From Desulfurococcales archaeon (GTDB lineage: Archaea > Thermoproteota > Thermoprotei_A > Sulfolobales > Acidilobaceae): a stretch of DNA of 64,000 bases. The notes beneath the pieces were generated by a model, which saw nothing but the letters and a program-made list of their open reading frames with translations, ran no database searches and was not told where the DNA came from. Both the position numbers and the translations under genes were made by a program. The stretch is from contig WANR01000025.1 in the NCBI GenBank assembly GCA_015521705.1, positions 28,763 through 92,762 of the forward strand, read 5' to 3'. Shown here piece after piece: positions 17,991 to 26,858 of the stretch; position 1 is the stretch's first letter; every line of letters begins with the position of its first letter.

Positions 17991-18927
17991 CCCCGAGAAC
18001 CTCTGAGATCACTCTTTCCACGACCTCTGCGTCCTCAACCCTCTTTACCAAGACGCTAGGAGCCACAGTAGCTAGATCCCTTATAGTAACCTCACTAGAC
18101 CCCCTAAGCCTAGCAACAGTCTGCGCCATTCTGGCCCACATAACGGATTCCGCGGATCCCGGCTTGTGTATTATCCCCGAGCTCCTGAGCCTCTTAACAG
18201 TCTCTAGTATCAGGCCCATGGCCCCAGGCGTGATGACGGGATCCTCCAGGGCTCTTAGCCTGACGATTCTCTCTTCAACCTCTCTTGGGGGATACTCGAA
18301 GCGAACCCTTATAACCCTCCTCAAGAAAGCATCGCTAAGGTCGTTCTGCCCTATATCCTCGGGGTTGCTAGTAAACACTATCTGGAAGCCTGAGCCGCGG
18401 GCCTTGAACACTCTTTTCAGCTCGGGGACTATTATCCTCCTCTTATCCGCGACGTCGAGAAGCATGTTCTGGAAATCCTCACTACTCCTCCTTATCTCAT
18501 CTATCAAGACTCCAGTGTCTAGGATCATGGCTGCAAGCAGGGGCCTGGGTATAAAGCTCTCCTCATTAAACCCTTTCTTCATAGCCATGACCGGGTGGAA
18601 GTCGCCTATAACCTTGTATTCGTCATAGTTCTCGCTGCACGGCAGGACGAACGGCTTCTTGCCACTCCATAGCTCGAGAACTGCTTCGCCTATTTCAGTC
18701 TTTCCGGTGCCCGGAGGCCCTTCTATGAGAACCGGTCTCTGGTTAGAGAATGCCGCGAATATTAGGGCAATGATCCTCTCGTCTACGACAAGCTTGTACT
18801 CCTCCTCAAGTACCTTAGCCGCCAGTCTCGGGTTCCTAACGGGCACTCTCCCCTCTACTATATCACCGTATATCTCCTCTACCTTCCTCTCCACCTGGCC
18901 CAGGACTTCGCGAGACTCTTGTACCAT
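17971..18927 (-). CDS. MoxR-family AAA+ ATPase
   Basis: 318-residue AAA+ ATPase with Walker A GPPGTGKTEIGE, Walker B GVLIDEIRRSS, sensor 1 IVFTSNPED and the arginine-finger region LSDAFLRRVIRVRFEYPP. MoxR proteins use ATP to remodel client complexes together with a VWA protein, here encoded immediately downstream with overlap. It begins ATG behind AGGAATAGGAAG. A TATA-like ACAATTTAAGG near 18970 suggests it has its own promoter inside the tail of the upstream nuclease gene. Clients are unknown. Confidence 0.88.
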   Translation of the reverse strand: MVQESREVLGQVERKVEEIYGDIVEGRVPVRNPRLAAKVLEEEYKLVVDERIIALIFAAFSNQRPVLIEGPPGTGKTEIGEAVLELWSGKKPFVLPCSENYDEYKVIGDFHPVMAMKKGFNEESFIPRPLLAAMILDTGVLIDEIRRSSEDFQNMLLDVADKRRIIVPELKRVFKARGSGFQIVFTSNPEDIGQNDLSDAFLRRVIRVRFEYPPREVEERIVRLRALEDPVITPGAMGLILETVKRLRSSGIIHKPGSAESVMWARMAQTVARLRGSSEVTIRDLATVAPSVLVKRVEDAEVVERVISEVLGVEADRY

Positions 18928-18988
18928 GACTTCCTATTCCTCTACGCTCCCTTTTAGAGACTGATACTATGAGTAAAGCCTTAAATTG

Positions 18989-19681
18989 TTAACCTGGCCC
19001 AGTGTCCTCTAGCGCCCTTCTTTCACGCGACAACCAACTACCCGGCTCATAAAGGTCACTGCCAACGCTGAGATCTCTGTCCAGCTCCTCACAGGGCATC
19101 CTATAGGGGCACCTGCCACACTTTGGCTCGCTCCTGAGAGCTGCAGGGACAACGCCGTGCTTCTTAACGTAGACCATGTCATCTATGGCTTTTACAAGTT
19201 TTCCTACAAGCTCCTCACTCATACTAAACTCGCCGGAGCCCCTCCTATACCTCACTATGACCCTAGCCTTCCTCGATCCGGAGGTTTTGGAGAGGATCAA
19301 AGCATAGGCTGATGCCTGAAGAACGTCGCTAAGCCAGGCCCCCCTAACAGGGCCCCTCCCACTCTTCCTCTCCACTACAACAACCTCTTCCCCGACTTGT
19401 AGGTAGGAATCCGGCCTACCTCTCAGCCTGACACCCCCCAGGACAGTCTCTATCAGGGACTCGGATTTGAAGCCTCTGATCTTGTCAACAAGACTCCAAA
19501 GAGCGTGGAAGAGTCTCCCAACTAGAGCCCTAAGCCTATCACTTGCACGGGCTTTCTTGCCCAGCCACGACTCGAAAAAGAAAAGGCGGGGACAGTAGGC
19601 GAAGGTCCTTATCTCGCTAGGATATATGGTGACTAGGTCTTCTTTATGGCTAGTGTCACCCGTTTCGAGTCCACCTCCCAC
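18989..19681 (-). CDS. Cas4-like PD-(D/E)xK nuclease with Fe-S cysteines
   Basis: 230-residue RecB-family nuclease of the Cas4/Dna2 type. The layout is complete: a first cysteine in [10 protein letters not shown] (C30), then GRPD (D91), the [10 protein letters not shown] strand (E104, K106), the QASAYAL helix (Q122, Y126), and three C-terminal cysteines in [11 protein letters not shown]. The four cysteines would hold a [4Fe-4S] cluster, and the rest forms a single-strand DNA exonuclease site. No cas1, cas2 or CRISPR repeat is seen in this window, so a repair role is as likely as a CRISPR one. The GTG start lies inside the end of ileS (49-base overlap). Confidence 0.82.
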   Translation of the reverse strand: MGGGLETGDTSHKEDLVTIYPSEIRTFAYCPRLFFFESWLGKKARASDRLRALVGRLFHALWSLVDKIRGFKSESLIETVLGGVRLRGRPDSYLQVGEEVVVVERKSGRGPVRGAWLSDVLQASAYALILSKTSGSRKARVIVRYRRGSGEFSMSEELVGKLVKAIDDMVYVKKHGVVPAALRSEPKCGRCPYRMPCEELDRDLSVGSDLYEPGSWLSRERRALEDTGPG

Positions 19682-22600
19682 TCCTTAATGTAGGCATCGC
19701 CCGGAGGCTCGCCTACACTTATCTTGACAGCCCTCGTCTCCCTGGCTATGTAACCCTCCATCTCCCTGGCAGCGGCCAAAAGCTCTTCATCGCCAGCTAT
19801 CCACACGTAGATACTGGCATCTACCGGCAATGCAAGCTCTTTCCTCATGGCCTGAACCCTCCTAACTATTTCCCTCGCGTAGCCCTCCAGTAGCTCCTGC
19901 CTGGTCAGCCTCGTATCGATCCCCACTATGAAGTCCTCCATATCAGCCACTTTGAGCCACTCAGGATACTCAGCCCTTATCCTGACATGCCTCGAGCCTA
20001 TTTCAATCTTAGCCCCGTCGATCTCCAAAACGGCTCTACCGCTCTTTAAGAGGTCAGAGGCTACGCTCTCCTGGTTAGCCTTTAAGTACTCCACAATCCT
20101 GGGCGCGAGCGACTTAAACTCCCTGCCTATAGCAGCCATGTCGGGCTCCACACTGTAAACCCTGGCCTGCTCGAAGAATTCGATACCAACAACCTCCACG
20201 CTCTTAGTATTACCCATCAACGATATAATCCTAGACATCCTCCTTACGGAATCCTCTAGACCCTCCCCCCTTGGCGCTACTAAAATCCTCTTAACAGGCC
20301 TCCTAAGCTTGATACCAGCAGCATTTCTAGCAGCTAGTATGCCCTCTACAACCCTTCTGGCAACCTTCATGTCCTCCTCTAGCCCCAGGTCTATGTAGGA
20401 CTCCGATGGTTCCGGAAGTGCTGCCAGATGGATGCTCTCGGGCAAGCCCTTCTCGGCACCCCTAAACATTTCCTGGTATATGTACTCTGTTATGAAGGGC
20501 ATTAGAGGCGAGGCTAGTAGGAGCCACTTCTTCAAAACCTCGTAGAGCACAGCATAAGCGGCCCTCTTCTCCGGCGTGTCCCTCTCCTCCCAGACACGCG
20601 GCCTTACGAGTCTCAGATACCAGTGGCTCAGGTCCTCTACCATAAAGTCCCTTACCATCCTGACAGCATCGTGTATCCTGAGATCCTGGAAGGCTCTGTG
20701 GTATTCCTTAATGAGCGTGTTAAGCCTTGAGAGCATCCACCTATCCTCTGGCAGTAGGTCCTCCCTAACCCTCTCTAAGGGTGTCACTTCTGGGTTGAAG
20801 CCGTCAAGCCCCATGTAGGTGCTAGCAAACGAGTAAACATTCCAGAGTATCGTGAAGAATCTCGTCATCTGCTCTAATCCTCTCCAGGAGAACCTCAAGT
20901 CCTCCCATATAGTGTTGCCTAGTATCCACATTCTAGCGACATCCCTGGGATACCTCCTCACTAGATCCTCGAGGCTCACGAAGTTACCCAGACTCTTATG
21001 CATCTCCCTGCCCAACTCGTCTAGAGCAAACCCATGGACAAGAACCCTCCTATAGGGGGCTTCATTAAAGCCTATTACCCCGCTCCTGAGGAGGCTGAAG
21101 AACCAACCCCTTATCTGGTCGTGGCCCTCGACAATGAGGTCGACAGGCTTCAACCTCTCCCAGCCACTTCTCCTAGGATAGCCCAGGCTTGCATAGAACG
21201 CTATGCCACTGTCGAACCAGACATCTATAACGTCTGGAACCCTCTGCATCCTTCCAGCGCATTTGTCGCACTTCAGGGTAACCTCGTCTATCCAAGGCCT
21301 GTGGAGGTCGCGCGGCGGCTCCACTCCCTCCTTGCTAAGCTCGTCGAGGCTACCCACGACTCTGACGTGCCCGCAATTCTCGCAGACCCAGACCGGTAGT
21401 GGTATGCCCCAGAACCTCTGCCTACTGATAACCCAATCCTGGAGATTGTTGAGTAGGTTCATGAACCTCGACTTAGCCCATGAGGGTGTCCACTCGATTT
21501 TTTCGGCTTCTCTGATCATCTCATTCTTGAGCTTGGAAACTGCTATGAACCATTGGCCTGTAGCTCTCAGTAGTAGCGGTGTCTTGCACCTCCAACATAC
21601 AGGGTACCTGTGTTTTATAGTAGACTTGTAGAATACGGCGTTCCTCGCCTCGAGATCCTCCATTATCTTCCTGTTAGCCTCCCCCCTAAAGTAAAGACCG
21701 CTATATACGCCCGACTCCTCCGTCATTAAGCCATTGTCGCCTACAAGCGATTTGGGTGGAGCCCCTACGAGCCTCTCATTTATCTCAAAGTCTATATCGC
21801 CGTGCCCCGGCGCTGAATGGACTATCCCGGTTCCCTCCCTAGCACTAACGGCTTCCGGGGCCAGCACTACCCTATGGAACCTGCTCAACTCTTTTTGGGC
21901 TGGCACTAGGTCCTCCAGTGGATGCTTATACCTTAGCCCCTCTAGGGCGCTACCCTTAAACCTATCAACGACCTCGTACTCGTCTATACCAGCCTCCCCC
22001 ATTATATCCTCCAGCCTCGGCTCGGCTAGTATGAGAACCTCATCGCCGACCCTGACTTTAACGTAGTATATCTCGGGGTGCACCATGAGGAAGGCATTTG
22101 CAGGCAAGGTCCATGGAGTCGTGGTCCATACAAGGAAGAAGGTCTTATCCTCCCCCTCAACCTGGAACTTGACATAGACAGAGGGATCCTCCAAGAGCCT
22201 GTACTCTGAGACCTCATAGTCAGCCAGCGTCGTCTCGCAGCGCGGGCACCAATGCAGGACCCTCAACCCTCTATATAGTAGCCCCCTCTCGTGGGCCTTC
22301 TTTACGAGCCACCACCCAGCCTCTATGTATTCGTTCTCGTAGGTGATGTAGGGGTTCTCCCAGTCCATGAAGATCCCTATCTCCCTGAACTGCCTGGTCA
22401 TGGCTTCCATGTTTTCCCTGACAAAGGATTTACACCTCTCTATGAACTCCGAGACCCCTACCCTATCCATTATCTCCTTCTTGTTTCTTATGCCGAGGCT
22501 CTTCTCTACCTGGACCTCTATAGGCAATCCATGAGTGTCATACCCAGGCTGATCCCAGACATTAAAGCCACGCATCCTATAGTACCTAAGTATCGCATCC

Positions 22601-22812
22601 TTCAAAATCTTGTTCCACGCAGTACCCACATGGATCAACTTGGCCGACGCATAGGGCGGGCCGTCTAGAAAATAGAACTTCCTAGGCTTAACTCTGCTAG
22701 CATCACGTGCCTTCTCATAGATCCTGTTCTCGGCCCAGAAAGACTTGACCCACTCCTCTATTCTCCACTGGTCATACTTCTCTTTAGAGAGCTTCTGGCT
22801 TACTGGGGGCAT
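19633..22812 (-). CDS. ileS: Isoleucyl-tRNA synthetase
   Basis: Charges tRNA-Ile. The class I signature appears as [20 protein letters not shown] (HIGH-equivalent) and [16 protein letters not shown] (KMSKS-equivalent, in the form usual for archaeal IleRS). The CP1 editing domain is present ([18 protein letters not shown]). Zinc-type cysteines occur at CENCGHV and CDKCAGR. Length, about 1060, is full. The frame opens with GTG at 22830, overlapping the upstream stop. The ATG at 22812 has GAGGTG ten bases before it and is used here. It overlaps the Cas4-like gene at its 3' end. Confidence 0.95.
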   Translation of the reverse strand: MPPVSQKLSKEKYDQWRIEEWVKSFWAENRIYEKARDASRVKPRKFYFLDGPPYASAKLIHVGTAWNKILKDAILRYYRMRGFNVWDQPGYDTHGLPIEVQVEKSLGIRNKKEIMDRVGVSEFIERCKSFVRENMEAMTRQFREIGIFMDWENPYITYENEYIEAGWWLVKKAHERGLLYRGLRVLHWCPRCETTLADYEVSEYRLLEDPSVYVKFQVEGEDKTFFLVWTTTPWTLPANAFLMVHPEIYYVKVRVGDEVLILAEPRLEDIMGEAGIDEYEVVDRFKGSALEGLRYKHPLEDLVPAQKELSRFHRVVLAPEAVSAREGTGIVHSAPGHGDIDFEINERLVGAPPKSLVGDNGLMTEESGVYSGLYFRGEANRKIMEDLEARNAVFYKSTIKHRYPVCWRCKTPLLLRATGQWFIAVSKLKNEMIREAEKIEWTPSWAKSRFMNLLNNLQDWVISRQRFWGIPLPVWVCENCGHVRVVGSLDELSKEGVEPPRDLHRPWIDEVTLKCDKCAGRMQRVPDVIDVWFDSGIAFYASLGYPRRSGWERLKPVDLIVEGHDQIRGWFFSLLRSGVIGFNEAPYRRVLVHGFALDELGREMHKSLGNFVSLEDLVRRYPRDVARMWILGNTIWEDLRFSWRGLEQMTRFFTILWNVYSFASTYMGLDGFNPEVTPLERVREDLLPEDRWMLSRLNTLIKEYHRAFQDLRIHDAVRMVRDFMVEDLSHWYLRLVRPRVWEERDTPEKRAAYAVLYEVLKKWLLLASPLMPFITEYIYQEMFRGAEKGLPESIHLAALPEPSESYIDLGLEEDMKVARRVVEGILAARNAAGIKLRRPVKRILVAPRGEGLEDSVRRMSRIISLMGNTKSVEVVGIEFFEQARVYSVEPDMAAIGREFKSLAPRIVEYLKANQESVASDLLKSGRAVLEIDGAKIEIGSRHVRIRAEYPEWLKVADMEDFIVGIDTRLTRQELLEGYAREIVRRVQAMRKELALPVDASIYVWIAGDEELLAAAREMEGYIARETRAVKISVGEPPGDAYIKEWEVDSKRVTLAIKKT

Positions 22813-22826
22813 GCTAGGGCAGCACC

Positions 22827-23072
22827 TCACCTACTAGTATCTATCCAGTCGACCTTCACATGTTTACTCCCAGTTATCTCCCTAACTATATTTGCTATTT
22901 CCTCCTCGAGCCCCGGCTTGTCTAGAAACAGCTCTACAAACCTGAACTCGGGCAGTAGTCTCGAAGGATGATCCAGAACCCTCACACCATACCTAGACCC
23001 TAACTCTCTCTTGACTTCTTCATGTTTCCCATCATCATAGGTATTATAGTATACCCTGTAAAGCCTTTTCAA
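22827..23072 (-). CDS. Small conserved-looking protein upstream of ileS, function unknown
   Basis: 81 residues, not recognised. The sequence ([22 protein letters not shown], later [22 protein letters not shown]) suggests a small alpha/beta fold with no cysteines, signal peptide or membrane segment. Its stop overlaps the first in-frame GTG of ileS, so it is the first gene of the ileS transcript and probably translationally coupled. Composition and codon use match the neighbours, so it is likely a real gene rather than a chance frame. Confidence 0.6.
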   Translation of the reverse strand: MKRLYRVYYNTYDDGKHEEVKRELGSRYGVRVLDHPSRLLPEFRFVELFLDKPGLEEEIANIVREITGSKHVKVDWIDTSR

Positions 23073-23382
23073 TCCAGCCTCACCAATTCCACCCTTAATA
23101 ACCCCCCATGGTTCCTAAAAGCGTTTCCATGCAACACAGAGAACCAGGATTATTGTTATCTAGAACAGCCAGAATGCAGCCCATTATGGAGGGCAGCATG
23201 ATGCATCGTGGGGTTAGCTAGTAGCAAATGACAGGCTCAAACAAAAACCCAGATAGGTATGAAAAGGCAAACATGACAAATAGGGGGCTCACAAGAACCC
23301 CTATTACTTAAACCCGCCTAGGAAAACCTTTGAGGATCTTACTCTGATCTTTCCCCAGACACGCTAAATAAAGGATGGCTTG
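23073..23382. other. Intergenic gap without a recognised gene
   Basis: About 310 bases between the ileS transcript start and the end of the AbrB-ACT gene. No plausible frame was seen. It contains a six-base perfect inverted repeat, TAGGGG and CCCCTA with an 11-base loop (23281-23303), on the terminator side of the AbrB-ACT gene. An ATGATGC near 23198 resembles a box C but has no matching CTGA box, so no C/D RNA is called. Confidence 0.5.
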
Positions 23383-23817
23383 CTAGGCCATGCCCGGTTC
23401 AAAGCTCTTTATTTTTACCTGCATTACAACGGCTAGCCTGCTTAAGTTGTCCTTCAGCTCCTCAGGCCCCATCTTTGAGCCTGAAAGGTCTACTATGAAG
23501 ACGCACTCAGCCTCCTCACCCCTTATTATGCTGGCGCAACGTGCCGTCACTATATCCGCGCCAGCCTTAGCCATCTCATCGGTAACGCTAGCGAGGGCTC
23601 CTGGCTTGTCTTTAAGCAGGGTTGTTATCTCGAATATCTTCTTGCTCTCCGCGGATATGGGGGATACTATTAGTTCCTTGGTCTCGCTGTCAGCTATTAT
23701 AGCCATGAGCATCCCAGGCTCCACGCTAAGCATTTCCCTCATGGTCTGGGGTATTGTTATTCTCCCTTTAGAGTCCACCCTGACTAGAGCTGTAAGTCTC
23801 ATACCACTCATCCCCAC
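23383..23817 (-). CDS. AbrB-type DNA-binding domain fused to an ACT domain
   Basis: 144 residues in two parts. Residues 5-55 form a swapped-hairpin AbrB/SpoVT-like DNA-binding domain (ALVRVDSKGRITIPQTMREMLSVEPG). Residues 60-140 form an ACT domain (FEITTLLKDKPGALASVTDEMAKAGADIVTARC), the small-molecule sensor usually found on amino-acid enzymes and regulators. The layout suggests a transcription regulator that responds to an amino acid. An ATG at 23802 (MRLTALVRVD) could be the true start. The divergent intergenic region contains a perfect 12-base palindrome at 23851-23862 that could be its own operator. Confidence 0.8.
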   Translation of the reverse strand: MGMSGMRLTALVRVDSKGRITIPQTMREMLSVEPGMLMAIIADSETKELIVSPISAESKKIFEITTLLKDKPGALASVTDEMAKAGADIVTARCASIIRGEEAECVFIVDLSGSKMGPEELKDNLSRLAVVMQVKIKSFEPGMA

Positions 23818-23850
23818 TGTATACCCAATATTGACTTAAGAGCCAGTTAT

Positions 23851-23862
23851 ATTAATATTAAT
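23851..23862. promoter_or_regulatory. Perfect palindrome ATTAATATTAAT between divergent genes
   Basis: A 12-base perfect palindrome lies in the 140-base gap between the AbrB-ACT gene (minus) and the MBL gene (plus). It overlaps the AT-rich stretch that would hold the minus-strand TATA box. It may simply be promoter, or an operator for the adjacent regulator. Confidence 0.35.
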
Positions 23863-23957
23863 TTTCAGGGCCAGCCGAGTGACAGGCTAGAAGAGGCTAT
23901 CAAGTATTACCAGTTGCTTAAGAATAGGAGAAGCCCTCCACCATAGAGTAATTAGAC

Positions 23958-24698
23958 ATGATAGGGTTTAAAGTACAGCGGCGTGAGGGGGTACTTCAAA
24001 AATTGTGGTATAGAATAGTTGACAGCGTCTCGATAATCCTGTATCCAGGCCTAGCTTCAAGCGTTGACGCAGTATCGGCGCTAGTAGACTGTGGGGAAGA
24101 ACTGCTAATGGTCGACTCTGGCACGGGGCTGCCCGGCTCTCTCAGCACACTTTTAAGAAACATTATAGAGGCAGGTGGGGGGGCTAGGAAGCTGCGATAC
24201 CTGATAAATACGCACTCGCATGTAAACAATGCTGGCGGCGACTATTGGGTTAGGGAGGTCTTTAGACCTCTTATTGTCGCCCATAAGCCTGACTCGAGGG
24301 CCATAGAAACCGGCGATCCCGTCATGACGGCTTCGGAAGAGCTTGGAATACCCTTTAAACCGGTCCCCGTAGGATTGGAGCTCGGAGAAGAATCATGGAG
24401 TGTACCCGAGTGTAGTGATGTAAAGGTCACAGTGCTCCACACGCCAGGCCACACTCCCGGCAGTATAAGCGTCTATGTGGAGTCGGCAAGATCTACGGTC
24501 CTCATAGTAGGTGACGCATTGGGATCTCTTTCCAGCAGGTGGAAGTCAAGCGAGGATGCGTGGTGGCGTAGCCTAGAGAAGATAAAATCTCTGGAAGCCT
24601 CAGTTCTTTGTACAAGTATCTCTTGCATGAGAGATAGCGAGGCTAGAGAGTTTTTAAGAATGGTTGAGTCCGAGGGGCCAATATGGATTAACGGGTAG
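23958..24698 (+). CDS. Metallo-beta-lactamase-fold protein with altered metal motif
   Basis: 246 residues with the MBL layout: MVDSGTGLPG, then NTHSHVNNAGGDYW, then TVLHTPGHTPGSISVYV and VLIVGDALGS. The canonical H-x-H-x-D-H is H-S-H-V-N-N here (H86, H88, N90, N91), so the D-H pair that completes the second metal site is replaced. The later His and Asp are retained. It may bind one metal or act on an unusual substrate. It runs straight into the DUF72 gene (7-base gap) and is divergent from the AbrB-ACT regulator. Confidence 0.78.
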   Translation: MIGFKVQRREGVLQKLWYRIVDSVSIILYPGLASSVDAVSALVDCGEELLMVDSGTGLPGSLSTLLRNIIEAGGGARKLRYLINTHSHVNNAGGDYWVREVFRPLIVAHKPDSRAIETGDPVMTASEELGIPFKPVPVGLELGEESWSVPECSDVKVTVLHTPGHTPGSISVYVESARSTVLIVGDALGSLSSRWKSSEDAWWRSLEKIKSLEASVLCTSISCMRDSEAREFLRMVESEGPIWING

Positions 24699-24705
24699 GA
24701 CCCGG

Positions 24706-25461
24706 ATGGATCGCATGGCCTGGATAAAGGTTGGAACCTGTGGTTTTCAGAAGTCGCGTTCAGCCCATTACAGGTACCTAGACGTCCTTGAAGTACAACA
24801 AACATTCTACGACCCACCATCACCAGACAGGCTTGAAGGGTGGAGGCGTGAGGCCCCTGAAAGTTTCGAGTTCACTGTAAAGGCATGGATGCTAATAACT
24901 CACGAGTATAATGCCAGGCTATGGAGAAGGGTCAAAAGGGAGCTAAAAGGGGACCCCAGCAACTATGGGGGATTCAAGCCTACTAGGGAAGTCATGGAGG
25001 CATGGGAAGAGACGCTAGAAGCCGCTAGGGCCTTAGACGCTAAGGTAATAGTGTTTCAAACCCCCAGATCCTTCCAGCCAACCACGCCCAACATTAGAAA
25101 CCTCAAAAACTTCATAACTAGTGTCTACGAGAAAGACATAGTATTGGCATGGGAGCCTCGCGGGGCCTGGTGGGATCACGGAGAACTGCTAGCCCAGCTT
25201 TCCCAAGACCTGGAGCTACTCATAGTGGGAGACCCTCTCACGGGGAAGAACCCCTACTGTAGCAAGAGCCGCTGCTACTATAGGCTACACGGGATTGGTA
25301 GAGGCGAAACAAACTATTCCTACAAGTACACAGACAATGACCTGGCTAGGCTATACGAGAGACTGGAAGAGTACTCTAGCTATGTAAACTATGTCTTATT
25401 CAACAACATACACTCCTTCGACGACGCCCTAAGGTTTAAGACGCTAACACTAACACGCTAA
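24706..25461 (+). CDS. DUF72 family protein (TIM-barrel, function unknown)
   Basis: 251 residues with the DUF72 (YecE-like) pattern: IKVGTCGFQKSRSAHYRYLDVLEVQQTFY, FEFTVKAWMLITHE, VFQTPRSFQPT, LAWEPRGAWW and a final YVLFNNIHSFDDAL. DUF72 proteins adopt a TIM barrel; no activity is established. A longer frame opens at 24664 within the MBL gene, but the ATG at 24706 has GGTAGGA at suitable spacing just after the MBL stop, so it is preferred. The two form one transcription unit. Confidence 0.85.
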   Translation: MDRMAWIKVGTCGFQKSRSAHYRYLDVLEVQQTFYDPPSPDRLEGWRREAPESFEFTVKAWMLITHEYNARLWRRVKRELKGDPSNYGGFKPTREVMEAWEETLEAARALDAKVIVFQTPRSFQPTTPNIRNLKNFITSVYEKDIVLAWEPRGAWWDHGELLAQLSQDLELLIVGDPLTGKNPYCSKSRCYYRLHGIGRGETNYSYKYTDNDLARLYERLEEYSSYVNYVLFNNIHSFDDALRFKTLTLTR

Positions 25462-25596
25462 AGGCCGAGAACCCTCTATAAAGCCAGCACAGAGAAAGCC
25501 TCTGCCTAGACCCTGGTGTATGCATAAAAATTTAGACACCCGATACTACAAGGACTATTGACGCGCTAATCCAGAAGTCTAAGAGGTGGCCAATGC

Positions 25597-26760
25597 TTGT
25601 CCAGGAAAGTCGTGGTTCTCGGGGGAGGACAGGCAGGACTACAGACGGCACTACTATTGAAGAAGCTCAGTAGCTCTCTCGAAGTAGCGCTTGTCGAGAG
25701 GAATGTTAGGGTCGTATATAAGCCGCTCCTAACGTGGGTGGCTGTGGGTAAGACTGATCCTGAAAACATAACAATAGACATCAGCGATGTAAAGAAGGCT
25801 GGCGTCAAACTCTACCCTCAGGCTGTTGAGTCGATCGATCTCAATAACAGGGTTGTTAGACTATCCAAGTCCGAGCTGCAATACGACTATCTAGTGATAG
25901 CCCTGGGAGCCGAGCCTAACGAGGAGGCCGTTAAAGGCTTGAAAAAAGACAATCTGCTGGCATGGACCCTGAATGGAGCCCTAGGACTCAGGGAGGCATT
26001 AGCCTCAGGAAGAAGCCGAAGAGTTGTTGTAGGCGCCGCATCTCCGCCCTTCCCATGCCCTCCAGCACCCTTTGAACTGGCCGGCCTGGTTAGGAAGTTC
26101 CTTGGAAAGTCTCTGGGAGAGAAGGCTAGCGTCAAAGCCGTAACCTTCGAGGAGAAACCCCTAATGGGCCTTGGGCCGGAGGTTTCATCCTCTCTCGTAG
26201 ACCTACTGGAAAGAAGCGGTATAGAGCTTCTTTCAGGATTTAAGGTGGTAGAAGTGGATACTAACGCCAAGAGGGTCATAAGCGAGAGTGGAGACGCAAT
26301 ACCCTATGATCTATTGTCGCTAGTGCCCCCCTTCAAGCCTCCTAAACCAGTCACTGATCTGGAGATAGCAGGGCCCGGAGGGTGGCTTGTTACTGACCCC
26401 TATAAGGGGTTTAGGACAAGACTAGGCGAGGTCTTTGCCGTAGGAGACATAGCGTTGCCTCCCTTCGGCGCTCCTATGTCAGGGTTCCTAGGCTCATATA
26501 TGGCCAGGAGTGCGGCCAGAGAGATACTAGCAGAGGCTGCTGGAGTGTCGGTAGATCACAAAGAGAGGGCCTATGCCGAGTGCTTCGTTGACCACGAAGA
26601 TGACGGTATAGGAATATATTGTGATTTCACAGACGTTATATATGGAGGGGGCAAGCCCCACTGCCACATAATGGCTCATGGCACACTGGTTGGCGAGTAC
26701 AAGGCTGCTCTTGAGAGAAGCTGGAGAAAGACTTTGAGAAACTTCATAGAAGGGGCCTAG
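25597..26760 (+). CDS. FAD-dependent pyridine nucleotide-disulphide-type oxidoreductase (SQR/NDH-2-like)
   Basis: 387 residues with an N-terminal FAD loop VVVLGGGQAGLQTALLLKK, YDYLVIALGAEPNEEAVKG, and a second FAD motif FAVGDIALPPFGAPMSG, the layout of sulfide:quinone oxidoreductases and type II NADH dehydrogenases. PFPCPPAPFELAGLVRKFL resembles the SQR insert, but the usual set of three redox cysteines is not clearly conserved. The substrate therefore remains open. Cysteines occur near C-terminal residues 329-355. It has a TTG start behind GAGGTGG and a TATA-like CATAAAAATTTAG near 25525. Confidence 0.78.
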   Translation: MSRKVVVLGGGQAGLQTALLLKKLSSSLEVALVERNVRVVYKPLLTWVAVGKTDPENITIDISDVKKAGVKLYPQAVESIDLNNRVVRLSKSELQYDYLVIALGAEPNEEAVKGLKKDNLLAWTLNGALGLREALASGRSRRVVVGAASPPFPCPPAPFELAGLVRKFLGKSLGEKASVKAVTFEEKPLMGLGPEVSSSLVDLLERSGIELLSGFKVVEVDTNAKRVISESGDAIPYDLLSLVPPFKPPKPVTDLEIAGPGGWLVTDPYKGFRTRLGEVFAVGDIALPPFGAPMSGFLGSYMARSAAREILAEAAGVSVDHKERAYAECFVDHEDDGIGIYCDFTDVIYGGGKPHCHIMAHGTLVGEYKAALERSWRKTLRNFIEGA

Positions 26761-26858
26761 CTGGCCCACTACAATAAATAAATTAAATAATAACCTATTT
26801 TTAAATATATAAAAAATTATCTTAATTAGAGGCGTCTCAGCTCTCCCATGAATCCTTA
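26761..26858. terminator. AT-rich bidirectional terminator between convergent genes
   Basis: The 98-base gap between the flavoprotein gene (plus) and the TFB gene (minus) is almost entirely A/T. It has T-runs on the plus strand (CCTATTTTTAAAT) and on the minus strand (AATTTTTTATATA). Archaeal termination uses such T-rich tracts without a required hairpin. Confidence 0.6.

Noticed and set aside
20286..21640. Several 60-140-codon plus-strand frames inside ileS.
   Set aside because: Shadows of the minus-strand gene with low-complexity Ser/Leu-rich translations.
22000..22830. IleRS KMSKS motif reading MHKSLGN, first noted as defective.
   Set aside because: This form is common in archaeal IleRS.
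23190..23245. ATGATGC resembling a box C of a C/D guide RNA.
   Set aside because: No CTGA box D or D' at suitable spacing on either strand.
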